From assembly GCF_016785085.1 (NCBI RefSeq), contig NZ_JAENHO010000004.1:620001-684000 (forward strand): DNA of 64,000 nucleotides, in the 5' to 3' direction. The DNA is from Paractinoplanes lichenicola (GTDB taxonomy: Bacteria; Actinomycetota; Actinomycetes; Mycobacteriales; Micromonosporaceae). Positions 8,390 through 16,748 of this stretch are shown in pieces; the stretch's first letter is position 1, and every line of letters starts with the position of its first letter. The notes beneath the pieces were generated by a model. The model did no database searches, was not told the origin of the DNA, and worked only from the letters and a program-made list of their open reading frames with translations. Made by a program: the position numbers and the translations under genes.

Positions 8390-9829
8390 TTACTGAAGGG
8401 CGGCGCCGATTCCCCGTACGAGCAGGCCGGTGCCGAGCGCGGTGACGACGAGCGCGCTGATCAGGGCGAGCCGGGCGGGCCAGCGAGGGCCGAGCCGGTT
8501 GGAACGGGCGAGCAGGCGGCGTGAGCGCACGAGGGCGATGCCCAGGCCGATCAGCACCGCGGCGACGCCGAGGCTGAAGCAGGCGATCAGGCCGAGGCCG
8601 AGGACGGTGCGGTTCACGCCGACGGCCAGCACCATGATGCCGAGCGCCTCGGGGCAGGGCACGAGTCCGCCGGAGACACCCATGGCGACGAGACCTCGCT
8701 GCGTGACGCGAGCGGGTTGGTGGGCGGCCGTGTCGGGCTGGTTGGCGCGTGCGTGGTCGCGCGGTTCTGAGTGCGCGGCCGGGTGGGGCTGCTCGGCGTG
8801 GCCATGTTCGTGGGGTTCTGTTTGGGCGGCGGCTGTGTGGGGCCCGTGGGCGTGGGGGTCTGTTTGGGCGGCCACGGCTGGTTCGTGGGTGTGGGGTGTG
8901 GTGCGGCGGCGGAGCATGTGGGCGCCGACGGCTACCACTAGGGCGCCGGAGAGGATTTCGAGTGTGGGTACTAGTGCGCCGGGGAGGAGGAAGCGGCTGG
9001 CGAACAGGGCTAGCAGGCCTACGGCGATGACCGAGGCGGTGTGGGTGAACGTGACGACCGCGCCCAGGGTCAGTGCGTCTCGGAGGCGGCCGCCGGTGCC
9101 GACCAGGTAGGCCGCCATCAGGGTTTTTCCGTGGCCGGGGGTGAGCGCGTGCAGGACGCCGAGCAGGGCGGCCAGGGCCAGCGCGAACAGCATCACGGGC
9201 GGGGGCAGCGACCTCGACTGCACGATTTCGGCGAGCCGGGCCGGCGACGGCATCGATTGCGAGCATTCCATCGGCGTTGAGGCGTCCCCCGTACAGGGAA
9301 CCGGGGTTGATCTGCCGAGGGTGTAGGTGATGCGGCTCTGTTGCTGGGCGGCCTCCCGTTGCTGGTGGATGACCTGCGCGTCCGCGGTGAGCAGGGCATT
9401 GACCTGGTAGGCGGCGCCGGGCGGGGCGTGGTTGTTGCGGAAGACGAGCACGTGCGGGCCCGGTGTGGACGGGGCGTCGGGGATCGTGGCGTGCAGGCGT
9501 ACGGTGCCGTAGCCGGCCTGGAGTGTGCGGTAGGGCGGCACGTCCACGCTGGTCAGCGCGATCGGCCGGGGGATGTCGTCGACGTGTGCCTGCAGGCGGT
9601 TGACGATCCGATCGGCGTAGGCGCGGGCCTCCGCCGTCGTGACTTGGTGGTTGCCGTCGGGGTCGAGGTCGGCCAGCGCGGCCGGGGCGACCAGGATGCC
9701 GGGGGAGAGGGCCAGTTCGAGGCGGATCGCGCCGGGTGCGGGGGTCAGGTAGGCCGCCTGCAGGTAGGCGTCGAGTGGGTGCGCCGCCGCGGGAAGCAGG
9801 GCGAACGCGACGCCGACGGTGGTCAGCAC
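8390..9829 (-). CDS. NicO-type nickel/cobalt transporter with extracytoplasmic domain
   Basis: A 479-residue protein. It begins with a signal peptide (LLPAAAHP) and a roughly 200-residue exported domain containing an EF-hand-like loop (DLDPDGNHQVTTAE, near residue 53). A multi-pass membrane domain follows with the NicO/RcnA signature HALTPGHGKTLMAAYLVG near residue 233, then a long His-rich cytoplasmic loop (repeats of HxH) before the last helices. RcnA-type proteins export Ni/Co. The GTG start overlaps the DUF3500 stop by 7 bp, so translation is probably coupled. Confidence 0.85.
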   Translation of the reverse strand: MLTTVGVAFALLPAAAHPLDAYLQAAYLTPAPGAIRLELALSPGILVAPAALADLDPDGNHQVTTAEARAYADRIVNRLQAHVDDIPRPIALTSVDVPPYRTLQAGYGTVRLHATIPDAPSTPGPHVLVFRNNHAPPGAAYQVNALLTADAQVIHQQREAAQQQSRITYTLGRSTPVPCTGDASTPMECSQSMPSPARLAEIVQSRSLPPPVMLFALALAALLGVLHALTPGHGKTLMAAYLVGTGGRLRDALTLGAVVTFTHTASVIAVGLLALFASRFLLPGALVPTLEILSGALVVAVGAHMLRRRTTPHTHEPAVAAQTDPHAHGPHTAAAQTEPHEHGHAEQPHPAAHSEPRDHARANQPDTAAHQPARVTQRGLVAMGVSGGLVPCPEALGIMVLAVGVNRTVLGLGLIACFSLGVAAVLIGLGIALVRSRRLLARSNRLGPRWPARLALISALVVTALGTGLLVRGIGAALQ

Positions 9830-10911
9830 ACCGTGCCGCCGTAGTCGTTGGTGGGGTCGCGGTAGATGCCGTGGATGTGGTTGACGGCGTCGCCGCCCAT
9901 GGCCCGCGGGGAGTATTCGATGTGCACGTGCGGGCCGGTGATCCGGAAGTAGGCCGCGCTGCCGGGGGTGGTCGGGCCGTACCAGGCGAAGTGGGTGCCG
10001 GGCAGGTCGGCGCGCAACTGGGCGAGCCTGGGTGCGGCGTGCCGTGGGTTGCCGAGCGAGCCGTATTCGCTGATCAGCGCGAGGAAGGCGGCGCGCTGGG
10101 CGGGGGTCATCGCGGAGGCGGGCAGGCCTTCGGGGGCGATGCTGCGGCAGTCCTGGCCGGCGCCGAGCACCAGGTCGATGGGGGTGCTGCCGAGCACGGC
10201 CCGTCGCCGGGTGCCGGCGTCGAGGGAGTTGACCAGCGCGAACGCCTGGTCGGTGAGGTCGCCCAGGGGGCGTACGGGGGTGCCGTCGTTGGTGTAGGTG
10301 GCGGGCTGGGCGCCCAGAAAGCTCGGGGTCAGCGACAGGGCGGCGCCGGTGAGGGTGGCGTTGATCGACACGTGGTGGCCGCCGAACTGCCACTGCCAGG
10401 GCTCGGTGGGCGAGGGCTCGCCGATGAGGGCGATCCGGAACAGGCGGGTGCCGAGGTTGGTGCGGCCCTCGGCGGCGGCCAGCACGTCGTCGGCGGCCCA
10501 CTCGGCCAGCACGCGGGTGTAGCCCTCGGGGCTGAGGGTGGCGCGCATCAGGGCCAGGAAGGCGTCGGTCTGGGGCCGGGCGAGGTCGCCGATCATCAGG
10601 CCGGCGCGGTCGTAGATGCCGTCGGGGAGGTTGGACCAGCGCTGCTGTTGTTGTTTGTCGCCTCGGTCGAAGAGGACGCGGTCGCGTTCGTCGGCGCTGA
10701 GCGTGTCGAGGAAGGCGGTCGCGGCGGCGACGATGGCGTTGGGAGCGCTGGCCGAGGTGCTTTCCGCCGGGGCGGGTGCGCTGGCCGGCGGCGGAGGGGC
10801 CGGGGCGCTTTCCTCGCCGCAGCCGGCCGCCGCGGACAACAACAGCACAGCGGCTGCCGACGACCAGATCCGCGATCTCCGGCGTACGGGGAACCGGTCT
10901 TGACCTTGCAT
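9823..10911 (-). CDS. DUF3500 family lipoprotein
   Basis: A 362-residue exported protein with a lipobox (LSAAAGC, Cys31) and a Pro/Ala-rich linker, followed by the DUF3500 domain (DGIYDRAGLMIGDL, WQWQFGGHHVSINATL, YSPRAMGGDAVNHIHGIYRD). Several conserved His/Asp clusters suggest metal binding, but the family has no established function. It is cotranscribed with a small membrane protein upstream (9-bp gap) and the NicO transporter downstream (7-bp overlap), which points to a metal-handling role (inference). Confidence 0.85.
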   Translation of the reverse strand: MQGQDRFPVRRRSRIWSSAAAVLLLSAAAGCGEESAPAPPPPASAPAPAESTSASAPNAIVAAATAFLDTLSADERDRVLFDRGDKQQQQRWSNLPDGIYDRAGLMIGDLARPQTDAFLALMRATLSPEGYTRVLAEWAADDVLAAAEGRTNLGTRLFRIALIGEPSPTEPWQWQFGGHHVSINATLTGAALSLTPSFLGAQPATYTNDGTPVRPLGDLTDQAFALVNSLDAGTRRRAVLGSTPIDLVLGAGQDCRSIAPEGLPASAMTPAQRAAFLALISEYGSLGNPRHAAPRLAQLRADLPGTHFAWYGPTTPGSAAYFRITGPHVHIEYSPRAMGGDAVNHIHGIYRDPTNDYGGTVC

Positions 10912-10920
10912 CGGGGCGCC

Positions 10921-11082
10921 TCAGCCGACGATGACGAGATCGGCGAACGGGCACGGCTCGTCGACGGTCAGCGCCACCGGCTGCGCCGCGGGACGCGACA
11001 CCGGCACAGCGACGACGACCATCCCGGCGGCCACCAGCACGGCCGCGATGCTGAGAAACAGGGAGTCCAGTGGGCGAAGCAT
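10921..11082 (-). CDS. small single-pass membrane protein
   Basis: A 53-residue protein with one hydrophobic helix (about residues 9-28) and a short exported tail ending in DEPCPFADLVIVG. A GGGAG lies 10 bases before its ATG. It is the first gene of the DUF3500-NicO operon and is divergent from the LysR gene. The single Cys in the tail could bind metal; function unknown. Confidence 0.6.
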   Translation of the reverse strand: MLRPLDSLFLSIAAVLVAAGMVVVAVPVSRPAAQPVALTVDEPCPFADLVIVG

Positions 11083-11133
11083 GCCCGCCAATCTCCCGGC
11101 CGCAGCGGGGCCGTGCCAACGCGAGAATCGGAT

Positions 11134-11144
11134 GCATACTATGC
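11134..11144. promoter_or_regulatory. palindrome over the LysR start
   Basis: GCATA-C-TATGC is a perfect inverted repeat that overlaps the ATG of the LysR gene at 11141, with another GCATA half-site at 11151-11155. It lies in the 58-bp divergent promoter region shared with the DUF3500-NicO operon and is a plausible LysR autoregulatory site. Confidence 0.35.
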
Positions 11145-12055
11145 GCGTGCCGCATAGCGATCTCGGCCTGTTGCAGGAACTGCGTGCCCTGGCCGTCCTG
11201 CTCGAGGAGCGGCACGTCTCCCGGGCCGCCGTGCGTTTCCACCTCAGCCAGTCCTCGATGAGCCGCACCCTGCAACGGCTGCGCGCGCTGTTCGACGACG
11301 AGCTGCTGGTCCGTGCGGGCGGCGACTACGAGCTGACCCCGCGCGCCCGCCAGATGCAGCGCGAACTAGCTCTGTTGCTGCCCCGCCTGGAGAATTTCGT
11401 GGCCGGCCAGGGCTTCGACCCGGCCACGGCCACCGGCGTGCTGCGCATCATCGGCACCGACTACACGACGGCGACCCTCGGCCCGCATCTGCTGCCGCGG
11501 CTGTTCCAGGCGGCGCCCGGCCTGGAGATCCGCGTCGAGCCCCGCAACCAGGACAGCTACACCGACCTGGAACGCGGCCGGGCCGACCTGGCCCTGTCGG
11601 TCATGCGCCCCGGCGAGCCGCTGCGCTGGGAGCAGCTGTTCACCGACGACGTCGTCTGCGTGGTCGACCGCGACCACCACCCGCAGGACCGCATCGGCCT
11701 CGAGGACTACATCGCCGCCCGGCACATCGCGATCGACGTGATCTCACGCGGCCAGCCGATGATCGACCGCTGGCTCGATGCGGTCGGCCACACCCGTACG
11801 GTCGCCGTCCGCGTCACGTTCTTCAGCGCCGCCATCACCGCCGTCCCCGGCACACCGCTGATCGCCACGATCCCTCGCCGCCTGGCCGAGGTGCAGGTCA
11901 CCGACCCCAGGCTCCGGCTGGCCGAGGCCCCGGAGGAGTTCGACGCCTTCCCGTACGGCATGGTCTGGCACCCCCGCCTGGAAACCGACCCGGCCCACCG
12001 CTGGCTACGCGACATGATCCGCGCCGCCATCCACGAGATGACTCGCCTATCGTGA
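11141..12055 (+). CDS. LysR family transcriptional regulator
   Basis: A 304-residue regulator. The HTH is at residues 5-63 (AVRFHLSQSSMSRTLQRLRALF, split over helix and wing) and a type-2 periplasmic-binding-like effector domain follows (ATGVLRIIGTDYTTATLGP onward). An in-frame ATG three codons upstream is also possible. It is divergent from the small-membrane-protein/DUF3500/NicO operon, so that operon is the probable target. Inducer unknown. Confidence 0.9.
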   Translation: MRVPHSDLGLLQELRALAVLLEERHVSRAAVRFHLSQSSMSRTLQRLRALFDDELLVRAGGDYELTPRARQMQRELALLLPRLENFVAGQGFDPATATGVLRIIGTDYTTATLGPHLLPRLFQAAPGLEIRVEPRNQDSYTDLERGRADLALSVMRPGEPLRWEQLFTDDVVCVVDRDHHPQDRIGLEDYIAARHIAIDVISRGQPMIDRWLDAVGHTRTVAVRVTFFSAAITAVPGTPLIATIPRRLAEVQVTDPRLRLAEAPEEFDAFPYGMVWHPRLETDPAHRWLRDMIRAAIHEMTRLS

Positions 12056-12059
12056 ACCG

Positions 12060-12281
12060 ATGACCACCCGTCACGGGCCGGCGCAGATCGGTGACCTGCC
12101 GCCGATCGGACGCCCGGCCACCAGCGCCCTGCTTCAGGCCGGCCTCACGACTCTGGCCCAGGTGGCCACCCGCAGCCGCCGCGAGCTGCTGGCCATGCAC
12201 GGCGTCGGGCCCAAGGCGGTCGGCATCCTGGCCACCGCACTGGCCGAGCACGATCTGGCCTTCGCCGGTGAACAGGCCTGA
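12060..12281 (+). CDS. helix-hairpin-helix small DNA-binding protein
   Basis: A 73-residue protein consisting of one HhH unit (IGRPATSALLQAGLTTLAQV, then ELLAMHGVGPKAVGIL), like the DNA-binding modules in DNA repair proteins and the RNA polymerase alpha C-terminal domain. The GVGPKA hairpin is canonical. It sits 4 bp after the LysR gene and overlaps the next gene by 14 bp. Probably binds nucleic acid non-specifically. Confidence 0.75.
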   Translation: MTTRHGPAQIGDLPPIGRPATSALLQAGLTTLAQVATRSRRELLAMHGVGPKAVGILATALAEHDLAFAGEQA

Positions 12282-13436
12282 TCTCGTCCTGAGCGGGCTG
12301 GCCGAGAACCCGGCGGTTCCGGACGACGTCCTGCTGCGGCTGTTGCGCGACTGGCCCGTGCCGGTCGCCGAGGGTTTGCGACGTCGGCCCGACCTGCCGC
12401 TTGCTGTGCAGGAGCAGATGGCCGCCCATCCCGAGCGTCGAGTCCGGGCGGCGGTCGCCCGCAGTGAGTGGGCGGACCCGGCGATCCAGGACCGGCTGCT
12501 GGGCGATCCGGACTGGCGCGTACGGATGGGCGTCTTCGCCGACAAGAAGCGGCGGCCCATGCCCGAGGAGTCGCTGAACCGGCTGCTGGTGGACCTGCTC
12601 GACCCGCCGGACGACGTTCCGATCACCAGTCCCGAGTTGTATCAGGAGCTGTTCTTCGCCGACGGGAGCCGGACCGACGTCGCCGCCCGCATCCCGATCC
12701 GAGGGTGCGTACGGCCGTTGTGCCGTACGCGCGGGTGGAGGTTGTGCGGGCCCTGCGCGCTGACTCGGATCCGCGGGTGGCGGCGGCCGCGACGGCGTGG
12801 ATCGCGGAGCTCGAGCGGCCCCGGGAGCCGGCCGACCTGCCGCCGCAGCACTGTCATGCCTTCTGGCGGGTGCTCAAGCAGCCGCTGTCTCGGGCGCTTG
12901 CCGCGCAAGTGGCCGCCTCGGACGACGTCGAGGCCATCCAGTCCATCGCGGTCAACCCGACGTTGCCGCCCGACATTGCCGAGGCCCTCTCGCGGCATCC
13001 CGACGCCGGGGTTCGGGCGGCGCTGGCCGGGCACGCGGAGCAGTTCGCGGTCTTCGTCACCGATCCCGACCCGGAGGTTCGTGCCGTCGTGGCCATCCGC
13101 GCCGGGCTGACCGCCGAGCAGATCGCCGTCCTGGCCGTCGACCCCGATGCCGTGCTCGCCGATCACCCCGATTTCCGCGTACGGGCTCTGGTCGCTCTTG
13201 ACCCTGAGGCGGACCCGGCGCTCATCGCGCGTCTGAGCGCCGACCCCGACCCGTGGGTGCGCAAGGCGATGGCCCGGTGCCCGCGCCTGCCCGCCGGCCG
13301 CCTCGCCGCCCTGCTCGACGACCCGGAGCTGGCCACCGACTCCGCGGCCAACCCGTCGCTGGGCTGGGAAGCGGTCGTCGACGGGCTCAGCCGCGGGGCT
13401 GGGCCGGCATCTGCAGCGGGACGCCGAACCGGTTGA
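12268..13436 (+). pseudogene. leucine-rich-repeat-variant (LRV) protein gene, frameshifted
   Basis: The product would be about 389 residues built from helical LRV/HEAT-like repeats, e.g. AAHPERRVRAAVARSEW, LLGDPDWRVRMGVFADK, LSRHPDAGVRAALAGHAEQ and SADPDPWVRKAMARCPRL. The repeat register jumps frame near 12680-12700; a single missing base accounts for it. The GTG start is inside the HhH gene. Such proteins are scaffolds; no enzymatic motif is visible. The end overlaps the convergent AhpD-like gene by 50 bp. Confidence 0.6.
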
Positions 13437-13830
13437 ACGCGTTCATCAGGGCGACCTGGACGACCAGCGCGCCGAGTTCCTCGTCGGACAGTGCCGCGCG
13501 GACGCCGGCCCAGATCTCGTCGCTGACGCCGTGCTCGGTCAGCGTCGTCGCGGCCTCGGCGTAATCCAGCGCCGCCCGCTCGGCCGGGGTGAACAGCGCC
13601 GATTCGCGCCACGCGGTGAGCTGCAGGAGACGGTCCAGCGAGTCGCCCAGCTTCAGCGCGTCGTGGCTGTGCAGGTCGATGCAGTGCACGCAGTGGTTGA
13701 TCTGCGAGATGCGCAGCTTGACCAGCTCACGCAGGGCCGGGTCGAGGGGTGAGGCCAGAACGGCCTGGTCGGCGGCGTAGAGCGCCTTCGTCGCGGTGGG
13801 TGCGGCCGTGCGCAGATCGAGCCGGGGCAT
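13387..13830 (-). CDS. AhpD/carboxymuconolactone decarboxylase-like protein
   Basis: A 147-residue all-helical protein with the AhpD peroxidase signature: KLRISQINHCVHCIDLHSHD, where CVHC is the redox-active CxxC and the following His completes the motif. Homologues reduce alkyl hydroperoxides. AAGGAG lies 5 bases before the ATG. It is divergent from an Rrf2 regulator across an 87-bp gap holding a large double palindrome, so it is very likely repressed by that regulator. Confidence 0.88.
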   Translation of the reverse strand: MPRLDLRTAAPTATKALYAADQAVLASPLDPALRELVKLRISQINHCVHCIDLHSHDALKLGDSLDRLLQLTAWRESALFTPAERAALDYAEAATTLTEHGVSDEIWAGVRAALSDEELGALVVQVALMNAFNRFGVPLQMPAQPRG

Positions 13831-13853
13831 GGTGTCTCCTTGGATCCCTGAAT

Positions 13854-13899
13854 TCGGATAACTCTTGTCCGAGATTCTATTCGGACAAGAGTTATCCGA
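13854..13899. promoter_or_regulatory. double palindromic operator between AhpD-like and Rrf2 genes
   Basis: Two 19-bp arms (13854-13872 and 13881-13899) are perfect inverted copies separated by GATTCTAT. Each arm is itself an imperfect dyad of the form TCGGAyAAnnnTTrTCCGA, so the element contains two equivalent operator sites 27 bp apart. The location between the divergent genes indicates binding by the Rrf2 protein. Confidence 0.7.
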
Positions 13900-13917
13900 G
13901 TCAAGTAGGGTGGGCGG

Positions 13918-14391
13918 ATGAAAATGTCCGGCGGGGTCGAGTGGGCCCTGCACTGCTGCGTCGTGCTCAGCCGGGCGGGAGCCCCGGTGCCGGCGGCCAA
14001 GCTCGCGGAACTGCACGACGTCTCGCAGAGTTACCTGGCCAAACAGCTTCAGCTGCTGTCCCGCGCGGGCCTCGTGCGCTCGACGCTGGGTCAGTCCGGG
14101 GGTTATGTGCTGACTCGGGCCACGAGCGAGATCACCGTGCTCGACGTGGTCGAGGCGATCGACGGCGCCCAGCCGGCGTTCCGATGCACGGAGGTGCGGC
14201 AGCGGGGCCCGTTGGCCGTGCCGGCGGAGCGGTGTGACACGCCGTGCCCGATCGCCCGGGTGATGGATTCCGCCGACCGGGCCTGGCGCGAGTCGCTGCG
14301 CGCGATCACCGTGGCCGACCTGGTCGCCGACGTCGGCCGCACCACGCCGGCCGAGACGCTCGAGGCCGCCCGGCAGTGGCTGCGGGCCTGA
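13918..14391 (+). CDS. Rrf2 family transcriptional regulator
   Basis: A 157-residue Rrf2 regulator: winged helix (SYLAKQLQLLSRAGLVRST at about residues 38-56, wing QSGGYVLTR) and a later loop with three cysteines (FRC, then ERC and TPCPIARVM), as in Fe-S cluster-sensing IscR/NsrR-type members. The cysteines suggest redox or NO sensing. It is divergent from the AhpD-like gene and overlooks the double operator, so autoregulation is likely. Confidence 0.9.
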   Translation: MKMSGGVEWALHCCVVLSRAGAPVPAAKLAELHDVSQSYLAKQLQLLSRAGLVRSTLGQSGGYVLTRATSEITVLDVVEAIDGAQPAFRCTEVRQRGPLAVPAERCDTPCPIARVMDSADRAWRESLRAITVADLVADVGRTTPAETLEAARQWLRA

Positions 14392-14438
14392 GGCCCTAAT
14401 CGCCTCACCCGTCCCGCAACCGGGCCGATGAGCATTGC

Positions 14439-16748
14439 GTGGACGAAGCACTGAAACCGGGGGCTGACGCGGCGGCGCCTTGGCGGCCGACCCGCCTGCT
14501 GATCGCGGCCATCTGTATCGACGCGGTGGCCTGGGCCTGGTTTCTGATCGGTCTGGCCCGTCCGACTCCGCCGATGGCCGGATGGGGTCTGCTGATGTTC
14601 GCGGTGCCGATCGCCGCGACGGCGGCGTGGCGGGCCGGCGCGGCGGGCCGGACCTTCTGGCGATACGTGTCGGCCGGCATGGTCGGGCTGGGCCTGGCCT
14701 CGGCGGCCGCGGCGCGTGACTTCTACAGCGGCGACCAGGTCGGCCAGAAGATCGGCGGTTCGACCGCCGCCCTGTACGTCGGCAGTCTGCTGGTGATGCT
14801 GTGGGGGCTGCTGCGCATTCCCGGGGCGCAACGGGCCCGCATCGAGTGGATGCGCTTCGTGCTGGATGTGGCGACGATGGTTGTCACCGTCGTGGTGTTC
14901 AGCTGGCATCTGGTGCTGCCGCGCTGGGAGAGCTGGACCGACGGCAGCGCCGCGGGCACGGCGTCGGTGGTGGTCGTAGCCACCGCCGCGATCATCGGGA
15001 TGCTGGCCTTCGTCAAGGTGTCGTTCACGGGCACCGGCCTGATCGACCGCCGGGCGCTGTACATTCTGGCGCTGACCGGTGCCGTGGGCGCTCTGGGTGG
15101 AGCCCTGGCGCCGCTGCTGGCCGAACGGCCGTACCTGAACACCGGGCACGTGCTGCTGCCCACCACCAGTCTGCTGGTGTGCCTCGCCGCCGACCGGCAG
15201 CTGCGGGCCAGCCGGGCCGGGCGGCCCGCGCCCCGGCCGCTGTCGCGGCGACCGAGCGTGCTGCCGTACACCGCGGTGCTCGGCACCGGCGCCCTGCTGC
15301 TGATCAGCGTCGACGCCCGGGCCACCGACCTGATGGCGGTCGCGGCCGGGTCGGTCACGGTGACACTGCTGGTCGCGGTGCGGCAGATGGTCGCCCTGCG
15401 GGACAACGCCCGCCTGCTCGGCGACCTCGACATCCGCCAGGGCGAGCTGGCCTTCCAGGCCGGCCACGACGGTCTCACCGGGCTGGCCAACCGGACCGTC
15501 CTGACGGGCGCGATCAACGCCAGGCTGGCCGAGGGACGGCCGGTCAGCCTGGCCCTTATCGACCTGGACGACTTCAAGGCCATCAACGACGACCTCGGAC
15601 ATGCGGTCGGCGACGCGCTGCTGGTGGCCGTGGGCGAGCGGCTGGCCGGTCAGCTGCCCGACGACGCCGTGCTGGCCCGGCTGGGCGGCGACGAATACGC
15701 GGTGCTCCTGCCGGACCCGTGTGGTTCCGCCCTCGCCGTGATGGCGGCGAGCCTGCGCCGCCCGTTGCCCGCCGCCGGGCACGAACTGGTCGTCGAGGCC
15801 AGTGTCGGGCTCGCCGGATCCCGCCCCGGCGACACGGCCGGTGAACTGCTGCGGCGGGCCGACGTCGCGATGTACGAGGCGAAGGAGCAGGGCAAGGGGC
15901 GGCAGGTGGTCTTCGACGACCGGATGGACCAGCGCACCGCGGAACAGTCCCGGCTCACGGCCGACCTGCGCCACGCGGTCGGCACCGACCAGTTCTACCT
16001 GCTCTATCAGCCGATCGTCGCGATGCCCGGCGGCGAACTGGCCGGAGTGGAGGCCTTGGCCCGCTGGACCCACCCGCAGCGCGGACCGATCAGCCCCGCG
16101 GTCTTCATCCCGGCCGCCGAACGAACCGGCTCGATCGTGCCGGTCGGCGCCTGGATCCTCGAGCAGGCCTGCCGCCAGGCCGCCGTCTGGCTGACGACGA
16201 TGGGTGCTGCGGCCCCGCGGACCGTCAGCGTGAACGTCTCGGCCCGGCAGCTGCGCGAGGCCGGTTTCGCCGGGGAGGTCGCGGCGATCCTGAGCCGTAC
16301 GGGATTGCCTGCGGCCATGCTCACGGTGGAGGTCACCGAGACGGCCGTGTTCGACGGGGGAGCGGCGCTGGAGGAGCTGAAGACGGTCGCCGGGCTGGGT
16401 GTCAAGATCGCGCTCGACGACTTCGGTACCGGCCATTCGTCGCTGGGGCTGCTGCGCACCTGTCCCGCCGACGTCCTGAAGGTCGACAAGTCGTTCGTCG
16501 ACGGCGTGACCGCCGACGGCCCGCAGACGGTCGTGGCAGCCGCTCTGATCAGCATCTGCGACGGCATGCGACTGCGCGCGGTCGCCGAGGGGGTGGAGAC
16601 CGCCGAGCAGGCGGCCACGCTGCAGCGGCTCGGCTACCGCTACGCCCAGGGCTACTACTACGCCCGCCCGATGCCGGCCGACGAGATCGCCGGGTATCGG
16701 CCCGGGGCCCCCGAGGCGCTCAGTTCTCGCGGCACGGGGCCGAAGTGA
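14439..16748 (+). CDS. membrane GGDEF-EAL cyclic-di-GMP enzyme
   Basis: A 769-residue protein: about eight N-terminal membrane helices (residues 18-315), a GGDEF domain (DGLTGLANR at about 346, active-site RLGGDEYAVLL at about 413) and an EAL domain (YQPIVAMPGGELAGVEALARW near 520-540, LDDFGTGHSSL near 660). The site reads GGDEY instead of GGDEF, a tolerated variant. The EAL, DDFGTG and VDKSFVDG catalytic blocks are intact, so phosphodiesterase activity is likely and cyclase activity possible. It overlaps the next c-di-GMP gene by GTGA. Confidence 0.9.
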   Translation: MDEALKPGADAAAPWRPTRLLIAAICIDAVAWAWFLIGLARPTPPMAGWGLLMFAVPIAATAAWRAGAAGRTFWRYVSAGMVGLGLASAAAARDFYSGDQVGQKIGGSTAALYVGSLLVMLWGLLRIPGAQRARIEWMRFVLDVATMVVTVVVFSWHLVLPRWESWTDGSAAGTASVVVVATAAIIGMLAFVKVSFTGTGLIDRRALYILALTGAVGALGGALAPLLAERPYLNTGHVLLPTTSLLVCLAADRQLRASRAGRPAPRPLSRRPSVLPYTAVLGTGALLLISVDARATDLMAVAAGSVTVTLLVAVRQMVALRDNARLLGDLDIRQGELAFQAGHDGLTGLANRTVLTGAINARLAEGRPVSLALIDLDDFKAINDDLGHAVGDALLVAVGERLAGQLPDDAVLARLGGDEYAVLLPDPCGSALAVMAASLRRPLPAAGHELVVEASVGLAGSRPGDTAGELLRRADVAMYEAKEQGKGRQVVFDDRMDQRTAEQSRLTADLRHAVGTDQFYLLYQPIVAMPGGELAGVEALARWTHPQRGPISPAVFIPAAERTGSIVPVGAWILEQACRQAAVWLTTMGAAAPRTVSVNVSARQLREAGFAGEVAAILSRTGLPAAMLTVEVTETAVFDGGAALEELKTVAGLGVKIALDDFGTGHSSLGLLRTCPADVLKVDKSFVDGVTADGPQTVVAAALISICDGMRLRAVAEGVETAEQAATLQRLGYRYAQGYYYARPMPADEIAGYRPGAPEALSSRGTGPK

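Noticed and set aside
8390..11275. One 961-codon frame that could look like a giant transporter fusion
   Set aside because: Only the last 479 codons are a real protein (NicO). The rest is a shadow of the DUF3500 and small-membrane-protein genes, which lie in other frames with their own starts.
14103..16436. 777-codon open frame antisense to the GGDEF-EAL gene
   Set aside because: The plus strand has a complete, motif-bearing c-di-GMP enzyme. The antisense frame is Gln/Arg/Gly-rich low-complexity, typical of GC-rich shadow frames.
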